Shown piece after piece: positions 57,140 through 64,000 of a stretch of DNA of 64,000 nt. Source of the stretch: Aquabacterium sp. (GTDB taxonomy: Bacteria; Pseudomonadota; Gammaproteobacteria; Burkholderiales; Burkholderiaceae_C); NCBI RefSeq assembly GCF_030652515.1, contig NZ_JAUSAR010000188.1, positions 1 to 64,000 of the forward strand, read 5' to 3'. The position numbers and the translations under genes were made by a program. The first letter of the stretch is position 1. Each line of letters starts with the position of its first letter. The notes under the pieces were generated by a model that saw only the letters and a program-made list of their open reading frames with translations, was not told where the DNA came from and ran no database searches.

Positions 57140-57472
57140 TCAAGGCGGCAGTTCCATCTGCGTCAGTGCGTCTTCGATCGCCTTGGCATCTCCTGGCCGC
57201 ACCAGCCTGGCCACCTCCTGCCCATCCGATAAAAAAATCAGGGTTGGCCACAGTTTGACGCGGAAAGAGCGGCCCAAAGCTCGCCCCGGACCGTCCTCGA
57301 CCTTGAGGTGCGGCACACCAGGATGTCTGATCAAGGCAGCCGTGATCGAAGGCTGGGCTGCGCGGCAGAACCCGCACCACCCCACACCAAACTCCAGCAC
57401 CAAAAGGCCCTGGGTGGCGTCGAGCTGCGCCCTGGTTGGTGCATCTGCCGTGTAGTCCTTGCTGAGCGTCAT
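57140..57472 (-). CDS. thioredoxin-like protein
   Basis: 110 residues from the ATG at 57472, chosen because GGAG lies 7 bp upstream; the ATG at 57478 is too close to it. The fold is a minimal thioredoxin: LLVLEFGVGWCGFCRAAQP carries the redox CxxC as Cys-Gly-Phe-Cys, KLWPTLIFLSDG has the cis-Pro, and the last helix is EDALTQME. No signal peptide, so cytoplasmic. Probably a disulfide reductase, client unknown. Confidence 0.88.
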   Translation of the reverse strand: MTLSKDYTADAPTRAQLDATQGLLVLEFGVGWCGFCRAAQPSITAALIRHPGVPHLKVEDGPGRALGRSFRVKLWPTLIFLSDGQEVARLVRPGDAKAIEDALTQMELPP

Positions 57473-57621
57473 CTTCATTCTCCGGTGATGGTTTGAACGC
57501 GGCAAACGACATGCCAGCGAAAAGCCGCGCCCATTGTCATGAAAGACTTGGGATGGGCACGTGGCTTGCCGAAAAGGAGCGAAGCCGTGGCATGTCGCTG
57601 CGGTCACGAGGAGAACTCATC

Positions 57622-58143
57622 ATGGCCATCACCTATGACAAAGAGCATGTGCATTCGAAGGATCCCATCACCAAAGCCCCTGATTTCCATCCCGTTGGCA
57701 CCGGGGTCGGTGCTGCTGCAGGTGGCGTGGCCGCAGGGGCGGCCGTTGGCACGGTGGCAGGCCCGGTAGGAACCTTGGTGGGCGCGGCAGTCGGCGCCGT
57801 GGTCGGGGGCTTGGCTGGCAAGGCCGTGGCGCATCGCATTGATTCGGACGAAGAGGATGCCTATTGGCAAGAAAATTACAGCAGCCGTTCTTACGTGAAC
57901 CCCGACACCACTTATGACGACTACCGCCCAGCCTACCGCCTGGGCGTCAATGCTTACAGCAACCACCCCGGTCGTTCTTTCGACGAGGTGGACCATGAGC
58001 TGGGCCAGAGTTGGGACAGTGCTCGCGGCAGTTCCAGTCTGTCGTGGGACCATGCCAAGCACGCGGCGCGTGATTCATGGCATCGGGTGAGCGACCGTGT
58101 GGAACGGGCCATTCCTGGTGATTCTGACCGGGACGGCAAGTAA
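57622..58143 (+). CDS. glycine-zipper domain protein
   Basis: 173 residues from the ATG at 57622 with GAGGAG upstream. Residues about 27-68 are a Gly/Ala zipper (GVGAAAGGVAAGAAVGTVAG and on) able to insert in a membrane. The rest is acidic and Tyr/Ser/Asp-rich (DEEDAYWQENYSSRSY, YDDYRPAYRLG), with no signal peptide. This layout is common in stress-related proteins next to CsbD-type genes. A hairpin terminator follows 40 bp after the stop. Confidence 0.8.
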   Translation: MAITYDKEHVHSKDPITKAPDFHPVGTGVGAAAGGVAAGAAVGTVAGPVGTLVGAAVGAVVGGLAGKAVAHRIDSDEEDAYWQENYSSRSYVNPDTTYDDYRPAYRLGVNAYSNHPGRSFDEVDHELGQSWDSARGSSSLSWDHAKHAARDSWHRVSDRVERAIPGDSDRDGK

Positions 58144-58185
58144 ATCAGAAAGTCGTCCAACTCCGTGCACGCGGTGATGCCGCGC

Positions 58186-58218
58186 AACAGCCCTGAGCTA
58201 GATCGCTCGGGGCTGTTT
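58186..58218 (+). terminator. intrinsic terminator after the glycine-zipper gene
   Basis: Stem AACAGCCCTGAG pairs with CTCGGGGCTGTT (12 bp, one G-U) around a CTAGATCG loop, followed by a short T run. Confidence 0.7.
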
Positions 58219-58254
58219 CATGGCTGCGTGCGGTTTTGCCTATGGCGTCCATCG

Positions 58255-58530
58255 GTGGGCAATTTGCGCCGCATCTTCTACGTCCGCCGCGTTGACGCTT
58301 CGCTGGACAGTGCCACGGTGAAAGACATCGTCTTCAAATCTCAGCGCAACAATCGGCAAAAGGACGTGACCGGCGTTCTGGCTCATTCAGGGCGGCATTT
58401 CGCGCAGGTGCTTGAAGGTACTGCGGACAACCTGACTGCTTTGGCCGACAAGATCGGGCGCGACAAGCGCCACACTGAAGTCACCGTGACCGCGGTGGCA
58501 CCTTGGCCCGCAAGATTTTTCTTCATGTTC
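58255..58530 (+). pseudogene. truncated BLUF (FAD blue-light sensor) domain
   Basis: The translation LRRIFYVRRVDASLDSATV, then RNNRQKDVTGVLAHSG, FAQVLEG and DKRHTEVTVT follows the BLUF pattern, including the flavin-contacting Tyr, Asn and Gln. No ATG start is available; only GTG (58255) or TTG (58264) lie after the terminator hairpin. After PARFF the C-terminal Trp/Met strand and cap helices are missing, and the frame runs straight into the downstream CsbD-like gene. Most likely a decayed photoreceptor gene. Confidence 0.6.
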
Positions 58531-58605
58531 GCGACCTGGCCAGGCCCTAGGATCGGGCACGCTGCTTGCCGAAGCTTGGGGACATCAACCACAAGGAGCA
58601 TTGCC

Positions 58606-58785
58606 ATGAACAAAGACCAAGTCAAAGGCGCCGTCAAGGATGCCGCAGGTAAGGTGCAGCAAAAGGCGGGCGATCTCGTCGGCAACCACAAGCAGGAAGC
58701 CAAGGGGCTGGCCAAGCAAGCCGAGGGCAAGACCCAGAAGGCCGTTGGCGATGTGAAGGAAGCCGTTAAGGACGCACGCAAGTAA
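58606..58785 (+). CDS. CsbD-family stress protein
   Basis: 59 residues from the ATG at 58606 with AAGGAG 8 bp upstream. It starts MNKDQVKGAVKDAAGKVQQK and continues with the repeated KGxAKxAEGKxQKAVGDVK pattern of CsbD-like proteins: small, Lys/Ala/Gly-rich, helical, usually induced in general stress. A clear terminator follows. Confidence 0.92.
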   Translation: MNKDQVKGAVKDAAGKVQQKAGDLVGNHKQEAKGLAKQAEGKTQKAVGDVKEAVKDARK

Positions 58786-58807
58786 GTCGCGGCTGCACCG
58801 CTGCTTG

Positions 58808-58833
58808 AGCCCGCTTCGGCGGGCTTTTCTTTT
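58808..58833 (+). terminator. intrinsic terminator of the CsbD-like gene
   Basis: Perfect 7-bp stem AGCCCGC/GCGGGCT with a TTCG tetraloop, then TTTCTTTT. Confidence 0.92.
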
Positions 58834-58864
58834 CAGGCTGGCCTGTAAATTCAAGGAGCCCTAG

Positions 58865-59056
58865 CCCAGCGGCTACCCGCCAGCGCGCGACCCGACGCAG
58901 CGCTTCTGGCTGGTCAAGGCCGAGGGTGCCCCATCGTTCTATGCCGGCGTCGATTCCTCGTACGGGATCGTGGCTGAGAACGCTTTGCTGCCGATCGGTG
59001 GGGCAGGTGGGATGGACCTGGTGGCCGCGGAGCGCGAGACGGAAGACTGTTGCTAG
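58865..59056 (+). pseudogene. short gene remnant of unknown origin
   Basis: An open frame without a start codon, bounded by in-frame TAG at 58862 and TAG at 59054, reads PPARDPTQRFWLVKAEG, then FYAGVDSSYGIV and LLPIGGAGGMDLVAAER. The composition and GC3 look coding, but about 63 residues without start suggest a truncated gene. Family not recognised. Confidence 0.3.
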
Positions 59057-59072
59057 CGGCACTGTGAGGGCG

Positions 59073-59282
59073 CTACTTACTGCGCTTTCGCCGCGGCTTG
59101 GTCGGCAAGCTCAGGGCGCTGGCCCACAGATCGACCATCTGCTTGGTGCCCTCGGTCACCATTGCATTGGCCTGGCGCTTTGTTTCGGCCGTGGCGCGGC
59201 CCCGAGCCGAGCCAATGGCTGCATTGGCCCCGCTGAGCCACATGCTCATGAACGGGTTCTTCTTGGTCCAGGGGTTCTTCAT
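59073..59282 (-). CDS. small conserved-looking protein of unknown function
   Basis: 69 residues from the start at 59282 with AGGAGAAG upstream. KNPWTKKNPFMSMWLSGANA at the N-terminus, an Ala-rich amphipathic helix (ARGRATAETKRQANAMV), another helix (LWASALSL) and a basic tail (KPRRKRSK). The strong ribosome site supports expression. I recognise no defined family. Confidence 0.6.
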   Translation of the reverse strand: MKNPWTKKNPFMSMWLSGANAAIGSARGRATAETKRQANAMVTEGTKQMVDLWASALSLPTKPRRKRSK

Positions 59283-59347
59283 GGCGCTTCTCCTGCAGTG
59301 CGTTCTTGCAGGCAAACAGCGCGCCATGGTAATCCGGGTTCGAGTCC

Positions 59348-59400
59348 GGCCCGGGGAATCGAACCTGCATTCCTAGGGCAGCGGATTTTGAATCCGGCGC
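59348..59400 (-). pseudogene. degenerate tRNA 3' half, tRNA-Leu(CAA)-like
   Basis: The minus strand reads GGATTCAAAATCC, an anticodon arm with CAA, then a short variable region and GGTTCGATTCCCC, a T-arm-like segment. The T stem does not pair fully and no 5' half with D arm lies upstream, so this is a remnant rather than a tRNA gene. Confidence 0.45.
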
Positions 59401-59456
59401 GGGCTTGCCCAGGCGGCCGAGCGAGGTGCTGCGAAAGCAGTTGTTTAGAAGGCAAT

Positions 59457-59516
59457 TGGTCGGAGGGACTCGAACCATCCGGACAGGATTTAGAGCAGAG
59501 GACTCTCAATCACGCC
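59457..59516 (-). pseudogene. second degenerate tRNA 3' half
   Basis: The minus strand ends GGTTCGAGTCCCTCCGACCA, a T-arm plus acceptor end with terminal CCA-like bases, but the anticodon part is disordered and no 5' half is present. With the fragment 57 bp away it suggests remnants of attachment sites used by integrating elements. Confidence 0.45.
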
Positions 59517-59524
59517 GCTCTTGA

Positions 59525-59588
59525 ATGGGTGCAATTGGGTTATTTAATGCGCCAGCGGCTTTCATGGGTGCAAAATTAATGGGTGCAA
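59525..59588 (+). repeat. three direct repeats of ATGGGTGCAA in front of the Fic gene
   Basis: ATGGGTGCAA occurs at 59525, 59564 and 59579 (spacing 39 and 15 bp). Copies 1 and 3 extend to ATGGGTGCAATTGG. They sit in the promoter region of the Fic gene, whose product has a C-terminal DNA-binding-like domain, so autoregulation is plausible. Confidence 0.55.
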
Positions 59589-59609
59589 TTGGTTGTAGTA
59601 TTGGATCCA

Positions 59610-60659
59610 ATGATCCAAGCCGCATCCCTCCAAATCACGCCAGAGATCCTCACGCTCATCTCAGGCATTGACGAGTTCAAAGGCGCTTGGCGCGCACTCG
59701 GCACCCTCGCGCCTGATCGCCTGTCAGCACTGCGCCGGGTGGCCACCATCGAAAGCATTGGCTCGTCCACCCGCATCGAGGGCAGCAAGCTGTCCGACCG
59801 TGAGGTCGAGCGCCTGCTGTCCAACTTGCAGATCAAATCGTTCGCCACCCGCGACGAGCAAGAAGTGGCTGGTTACGCCGAGGTCATGGAGTTGATGTTC
59901 TCGTCCTGGCAGGACATCACCCTGACCGAGAACCACATCAAACAGTTACACCGTAACTTGCTGGTCTACAGTGAAAAGGATGCCTGGCATCGGGGCAACT
60001 ACAAGACCACGTCGAACAGCGTGGTCGCCTTCGACGAAGACGGCAAGCAGCTTGGCGTTGTCTTCGAAACAGCAACGCCTTTTGACGCGCCGCGCTTGAT
60101 GGCCGAGTTGGTGAGCTGGTTCAACGAGCAACGAGAGACCAACAAGCTTCACCCACTGTTGCTCATTGGCATCTGGGTCGTGGTCTTCCTCGAGATCCAC
60201 CCCTTTCAGGATGGCAATGGCCGCCTGAGCCGCGTCCTGACCACCTTGCTGCTGCTTCAGGCCGGGTATGCCTACGTGCCCTACAGCTCGCTGGAAAGCG
60301 TGGTTGAGCAAAGCAAAGAAGCCTATTACCTCGCCTTGCGCCAAACACAGGGCACGATCCGAACCGTGGCACCCAACTGGCAGCCTTGGATCACCTTCTA
60401 CCTGCGCGCGCTGGCCGAGCAAGTGCGCAAGCTCAACCGCAAGGTTGAACGTGAGAAGCTGGTGCTGGCGGCTCTGCCAGAACTGTCTCTGCACATCGTC
60501 GAATTTGCGCGGGAGCATGGGCGCATCACGATGGGCGATGCCATCCGATTGACCGGCGGCAACCGCAACACGCTCAAGCAGCATTTCCGCGCTTTGGTGG
60601 AAAGTGGCGCCCTCAGTCAGCAGGGTGCGGGCCGTGGTGTTTGGTACCAACTGAGGTGA
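59610..60659 (+). CDS. Fic-family protein with N-terminal inhibitory motif and C-terminal winged helix
   Basis: 349 residues from the ATG at 59610; a GTG at 59583 is an alternative. The N-terminal inhibition helix has SSTRIEGS, fitting (S/T)xxxE(G/N) of class II Fic proteins. The core motif HPFQDGNGRLSR matches HxFx(D/E)GNGRxxR, so AMP-transfer chemistry should be intact. The C-terminal region (about 270-349), with ITMGDAIRLTGGNRNTLKQH, is a helix-turn-helix. These proteins AMPylate themselves or other proteins and often act as self-restrained toxin-like modules. A bidirectional terminator follows. Confidence 0.93.
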   Translation: MIQAASLQITPEILTLISGIDEFKGAWRALGTLAPDRLSALRRVATIESIGSSTRIEGSKLSDREVERLLSNLQIKSFATRDEQEVAGYAEVMELMFSSWQDITLTENHIKQLHRNLLVYSEKDAWHRGNYKTTSNSVVAFDEDGKQLGVVFETATPFDAPRLMAELVSWFNEQRETNKLHPLLLIGIWVVVFLEIHPFQDGNGRLSRVLTTLLLLQAGYAYVPYSSLESVVEQSKEAYYLALRQTQGTIRTVAPNWQPWITFYLRALAEQVRKLNRKVEREKLVLAALPELSLHIVEFAREHGRITMGDAIRLTGGNRNTLKQHFRALVESGALSQQGAGRGVWYQLR

Positions 60660-60690
60660 GCAGACACCCCATGGGATGTGTTGCGACGAA

Positions 60691-60726
60691 AAAAATCCCT
60701 AAGTCGTTGATTACTTAGGGATTTTT
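60691..60726. terminator. bidirectional intrinsic terminator between fic and the restriction genes
   Basis: Perfect inverted repeat AAAAATCCCTAAGT/ACTTAGGGATTTTT with an 8-base loop. T runs on both strands let it end the fic transcript and the converging endonuclease transcript. Confidence 0.92.
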
Positions 60727-60828
60727 GGATCTCAAGAGCTGTCTTGAGACCATTGAATGGGCCGGGGTCACACGAAACATAGGCTGGAACCCGCATGGAT
60801 GCTAGGGTTTGACGTTCTGCAGGGTGAG

Positions 60829-60851
60829 AGTTACCCGCAAAGTTACCCGCA
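60829..60851. repeat. tandem AGTTACCCGCA pair
   Basis: The 11-mer AGTTACCCGCA is repeated with a 1-bp gap just beyond the end of the endonuclease gene. Could be part of a recombination site; nothing more can be said. Confidence 0.35.
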
Positions 60852-60876
60852 GCGACTTGATCTTGGAGAGCTTGGC

Positions 60877-62121
60877 CTACTCAGCCTTCGGGCTAGCGGG
60901 CTTTGCTGCGGCTTTTCTACGTGGTTTAGATCCCCGAACCTGAAAAGCTGGCCACCACTGGCCAAGCCTTTGTTTAATTGTGGCAAGGACGGACTCTCCA
61001 TTTTGGATCGAATGGAGCATGTGCGCTGGCACCTCAGTAAATGCATGATGGGTCATCCGTTCAGGAGAGATCCGAATGAAGTATTTGATGTCGACCGGCG
61101 ACACCGCAGCTTTGCTCTCGGCGTCAAGATCGAACACGCAGATGTAAGCGTTCAAAGGCGGTTCTGGCGGGGATCCCGGCGCTACGCAAAGGCGTTTTAT
61201 GCCTGGTGATTCATCCTCCAAGGCAGGCGCCCCGAGAAACGGCTGCCAAGAGTCCCAAACCGATTGAGGAATCGCCAATACGGTACCTGCCGCGGCAGAG
61301 CCTTCACCCGCCAACCTGAATTTAAGCAGCATTTGATAGAAAGTCCGCTTGAACACGTTGGCAATGTTTGGCCCTTCGACGTCCTTGCCTGCCCATTTGC
61401 CAAGGTTAGCTTTCAGTGCATCAGCAAATGTTTCTTCATGCAGCCGCAAGCCATCGCGGAGGTTAGATACCGCGTGCTTGTAAGTGCCGTGATAGTCCAT
61501 CGTTTGAAGTTCGAGGATGCCGTAGCGCGATACCATGAAGCCGCCCGCGCCATCCGGGCGAATCTCCACAACGGTCACATCGAACGACATTTCAGGCGAC
61601 CGATGCGTGCCGATCACCGAGATCTCCCCGCCCAGCTTGTCTTGGAAGAACACATAGCCAGCGCCACGCTCGTTCACCTGCTCGATGAATCTCTGTAGTT
61701 CGTCATCCACCTTTAAAATCGACACCGGAACGGGCTCTACAGGTTCGGCTAACCCAAAGATCAACTGGCACGCGCGTGTAACGATCGAGGAACTGATTAC
61801 GCGGTATGGACAGACTAGCCAGTCCTGCCTTGGGCCGTTGCTGGAACTGCTGATCGTGCAGACACCCTTGCTGTTCTCGTTTTTGGTGCAATTGGTAGAG
61901 CGATGAAGCACATCGCTTAGAAACGGGCACTTGCCGGCGTTGGCATCGGTCACTGCCCCAACGTCGAGTCTGACATTGGGATAGATACGTTGTCCAAACC
62001 ACTCACTGACGTAGTTTCCGCGGCTGCCTTTTAGTGTTTCCATCAAACTTGGTTTTTTGTAGTTGTATAAATTGGACTTGAGCATCGAACCCGATTGCAC
62101 TCCGCCCATGTTCCAGGGCAA
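60877..62121 (-). CDS. NotI-family-like type II restriction endonuclease
   Basis: Up to 414 residues; ATGs at 62121, 62085 and 62043 are all in frame and none has a clear ribosome site, so the start is uncertain. Every choice overlaps the end of the methyltransferase gene. A Cys-rich block near the N-terminus (GKCPFLSDVLHRSTNCTK, then VCTISSSS and a later LVCPY) recalls the four-Cys iron site of NotI. YGILELQTMDYHGTY gives an ExQ-type catalytic core of the PD-(D/E)xK class. Pairing with a methyltransferase supports a type II restriction-modification system. The recognition site is unknown. Family assignment by pattern. Confidence 0.75.
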   Translation of the reverse strand: MPWNMGGVQSGSMLKSNLYNYKKPSLMETLKGSRGNYVSEWFGQRIYPNVRLDVGAVTDANAGKCPFLSDVLHRSTNCTKNENSKGVCTISSSSNGPRQDWLVCPYRVISSSIVTRACQLIFGLAEPVEPVPVSILKVDDELQRFIEQVNERGAGYVFFQDKLGGEISVIGTHRSPEMSFDVTVVEIRPDGAGGFMVSRYGILELQTMDYHGTYKHAVSNLRDGLRLHEETFADALKANLGKWAGKDVEGPNIANVFKRTFYQMLLKFRLAGEGSAAAGTVLAIPQSVWDSWQPFLGAPALEDESPGIKRLCVAPGSPPEPPLNAYICVFDLDAESKAAVSPVDIKYFIRISPERMTHHAFTEVPAHMLHSIQNGESVLATIKQRLGQWWPAFQVRGSKPRRKAAAKPASPKAE

Positions 62122-62977
62122 TTTCTAGCGCTCTGCCTGTCCCTGAGAACGGATCCAATACTTTGCCATCAGGGGGGCATGAAGTAAGGATCCGAGGTTC
62201 AATTAAATCTCGAGGAAATGTCGCGCTGTGACCTGCTTCGCCAGGTGCGACATTAACAGTCACAACATCGCCAGCGCGCGGTTCTGCATGTTCGATGTTG
62301 TAGTAATAAGTCGCGCGCCCAGCAGTAGGTTTTTTCACAAAATGAAAAAAATGCTCGTGAACGCTCCGTAGTCGGTCACCTTCTGGGCGAGGTACGGCAT
62401 TCGGCTTATGCCAAATCACATCATTACGAAGAATCCAACCGCGTTCTTGCATCGCAATCGCAAAACGAGCCGGAATAAGCAACAAGTTTTTTTCAGCACG
62501 AATTCCGCCCGCCGGTGTTTTGCGGCGATAACGCTCATCAGACCCCAAACCTTGCCGCCCTTGCTCGCGAATACTTGCCCAACGCGCAAAATAGGTATCA
62601 CCGATGTTGATCCACATCGATCCACCGGCTTTAAGGCTCCGCTTCGCCTTATCTAGAATTTCGGAAAGGTGCTGGACAAACCACTCAGGGTACGGCTCAA
62701 GGCCGAGAAGACCTCCGTGTTTGCGATACCACTCATAACCAGGGCTTATGGGTCCAATCTCGCGCACCGTTGGGATGTCATTGAAGTAGTCCCAATTGTG
62801 TGGGAGTCCGTAGTCGCGATGCCCCCAGTAGGGCGGCGACGTAATCACCAAGTCGATTGAGTTCTTGGCTACTTCGTCGAACAGGTCATAAGCGTCACCA
62901 AGGCGTAGCTCAGCAAGGGGCTTTGCTGGGCTATGTCGCTTTTGCGCAGCTGGTGTAACTAGTACATGTTCATCCAT
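62003..62977 (-). CDS. DNA methyltransferase (N4-cytosine or N6-adenine, beta-class order)
   Basis: 324 residues. Catalytic motif IV is TSPPYWG at about 48-54 and the SAM motif DPFSGTGRALE follows at about 281. Catalytic-before-SAM order marks the beta class, and SPPYW is common in N4-cytosine enzymes. The gene precedes and overlaps the endonuclease gene by about 40-120 bp, as expected for a coupled restriction-modification pair that protects the host first. Local GC is lower than in the flanking chromosome, which fits horizontal acquisition. Confidence 0.9.
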   Translation of the reverse strand: MDEHVLVTPAAQKRHSPAKPLAELRLGDAYDLFDEVAKNSIDLVITSPPYWGHRDYGLPHNWDYFNDIPTVREIGPISPGYEWYRKHGGLLGLEPYPEWFVQHLSEILDKAKRSLKAGGSMWINIGDTYFARWASIREQGRQGLGSDERYRRKTPAGGIRAEKNLLLIPARFAIAMQERGWILRNDVIWHKPNAVPRPEGDRLRSVHEHFFHFVKKPTAGRATYYYNIEHAEPRAGDVVTVNVAPGEAGHSATFPRDLIEPRILTSCPPDGKVLDPFSGTGRALEIALEHGRSAIGFDAQVQFIQLQKTKFDGNTKRQPRKLRQ

Positions 62978-62986
62978 CCAGTCATT

Positions 62987-63319
62987 TTAGGGTCGACATT
63001 GACGTTTCAAGGAGAAAAAGCTGTAGTCATACCAAAGATGCTGCTGCCGTTGTTTCTCGTCTTTGAGTCCCAACGATTTCGCATGCAAGGCCATGCCGCT
63101 CGACTTGCCACTTGCAAACGGTCGGATGCCCGGTCTGTTGTGACTCTTCGGGTTGTGAGTAGCCTGCATCCACTTGACGATGTCTTGAGATGGTTGTTTA
63201 CTGAAAGCTCTTCTGGGCTCCTTGTCCCCGTCCATTGAGGAGAAAAAGGCGTCGCAGTCGTTACCTGCCTTCGAAGAAGGTGCACTCGTTGCACCGCCCC
63301 AGTCCGTCAAGGGCTGCAA
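62987..63319 (-). CDS. doubtful hypothetical ORF upstream of the methyltransferase
   Basis: 110 residues if translated from 63319, same strand as and 9 bp upstream of the methyltransferase. Polar and basic throughout (HNPKSHNRPGIRPFASGKSSG, KDEKQRQQHLWYDYSFF). No domain, signal peptide or family recognised. The position would suit a control gene of the restriction system, but there is no helix-turn-helix signature. It may be the remnant of another gene. Confidence 0.25.
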   Translation of the reverse strand: MQPLTDWGGATSAPSSKAGNDCDAFFSSMDGDKEPRRAFSKQPSQDIVKWMQATHNPKSHNRPGIRPFASGKSSGMALHAKSLGLKDEKQRQQHLWYDYSFFSLKRQCRP

Positions 63320-64000
63320 GCGTCACCATGCGGCTCTGCCGCATCTTGTTCGAGGCGCTAATGCTGGCTAGACCGGCGCGCCGTCTCACCGCATGCTGCA
63401 TCAATGGCATGCCCATGCAGTACCCACGCTCGGTCGTGGAGGCGAAGCATCCGTTGCCCGCTTGATGGCATTGATCACCTCGCGGTGTTCGCATGCAGCA
63501 AAACGGAGCAGCGGTTGAGCTGCCATAGAACAGGTTCGTCGCCAGCGTCGTTACTGGCAGCTTGCTGACAGTGACGACGCAAGTAGCACGACCGAGCGCC
63601 TTGTCAACCACCGTGGTATGGACCCGTGACGCTGCGCAGTGATGCCAGCAAAACAGGCCACGTCAAGGCGCGTTGATCGAAGTGGATCGAAGGATGGCCA
63701 GACCACCTTCAGTGATCCGATGGGCCCCGAGCCCATGTTTCCCACACAGCACATTCGCCGCGAGTTTCGAACCCGTTGTGAATGACTGTGCGTGCCTTTG
63801 CGGCCCGACCGCACGGCACCGCCAGGCCACCCGTCAGATGGCCGCACCTGGACGTGTGTGAGACGCACACCCCTTGGACCCTGGGTCAATGGTCCTTGCG
63901 CATCGGCTATGCCAACAGGCAAGCCAGCGCAACGCCACAACGACGTGCAACGCAGGCGAGCAGTCAACAACCTTGCACAAAACGGGAATGGTGTCCCGCG
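63320..64000. other. right-edge stretch without a supported gene
   Basis: Open frames on both strands are short, overlap one another and give unstructured Arg/Ser/Cys-rich translations. No RNA gene, terminator or inverted-repeat pair is evident. The segment may be decayed mobile-element DNA, but I see no recognisable transposase motif. Confidence 0.4.

Noticed and set aside
59348..59516. Functional tRNA genes
   Set aside because: T stems mispair and no D-arm or 5' acceptor strand is present.
1..64000. CRISPR arrays, intact insertion sequences, rRNA genes
   Set aside because: No regularly spaced repeats, no transposase motifs with terminal inverted repeats and no rRNA-like sequence were seen.

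Overview
The window is about 62-65% GC DNA whose gene complement suggests a betaproteobacterium of the order Burkholderiales (Comamonadaceae/Sphaerotilaceae-like). Pointers are two chemoreceptors without a CheB/R-binding tail, ElaB/YqjD-, CsbD-, CreA- and YggL-family proteins, and a guanidine-assimilation operon. The genus cannot be named from this sequence.

Region 1 (1-33343, plus strand) is most of a trans-acyltransferase polyketide/non-ribosomal peptide cluster, cut off by the left edge. Four megasynthase proteins come first: a partial KR-ACP-KS protein; a DH-ACP-KS-ACP protein; a giant protein of about 6,611 residues read as C-A-PCP-KS-KR-ACP-KS-DH-KR-ACP-KS-DH-KR-cMT-ACP-KS-ACP; and a lone KS-like protein. 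Five free-standing enzymes follow with overlapping stop/start codons: an LCMT-like methyltransferase, an acyltransferase with GHSLG, a type II thioesterase, an Sfp-type phosphopantetheinyl transferase, and a second acyltransferase-like protein with GASLG. No module carries its own AT, so malonyl units must come from the free AT. The adenylation pocket reads D-I-L-Q-L-G-L-I-W-K, the glycine code. Three KS domains lack the first catalytic histidine, and the last also has Ser in place of the catalytic Cys. No integrated thioesterase or other release domain is visible.

Region 2 (33430-40750, minus strand) is an operon annotated by family as urea carboxylase. Its leader holds a guanidine-I (ykkC) riboswitch and, just upstream, a sigma-54 promoter, so its real substrate is very probably guanidine. 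Gene order is a 59-codon ORF where the substrate-binding protein would be expected, ABC permease, ABC ATPase, two DUF1989 proteins (carboxyguanidine deiminase subunits), and the biotin carboxylase. Allophanate hydrolase is not next to it.

Region 3 (40800-58840) is ordinary chromosome: signalling (OmpR-type regulator, two chemoreceptors, PAS histidine kinase), an old-yellow-enzyme reductase, a D,D-carboxypeptidase, a GST, a PEBP-family protein, a cNMP-binding/thioredoxin-reductase-like fusion, CreA, a lipoprotein, a DMT permease with a His-rich tail, and several small proteins. Relics include a chemoreceptor fragment and a BLUF fragment.

Region 4 (58850-64000) looks like an accessory island: degenerate tRNA 3' halves, a Fic protein preceded by three 10-bp repeats, a NotI-like endonuclease overlapping a DNA methyltransferase, and a terminal stretch with no supported gene.
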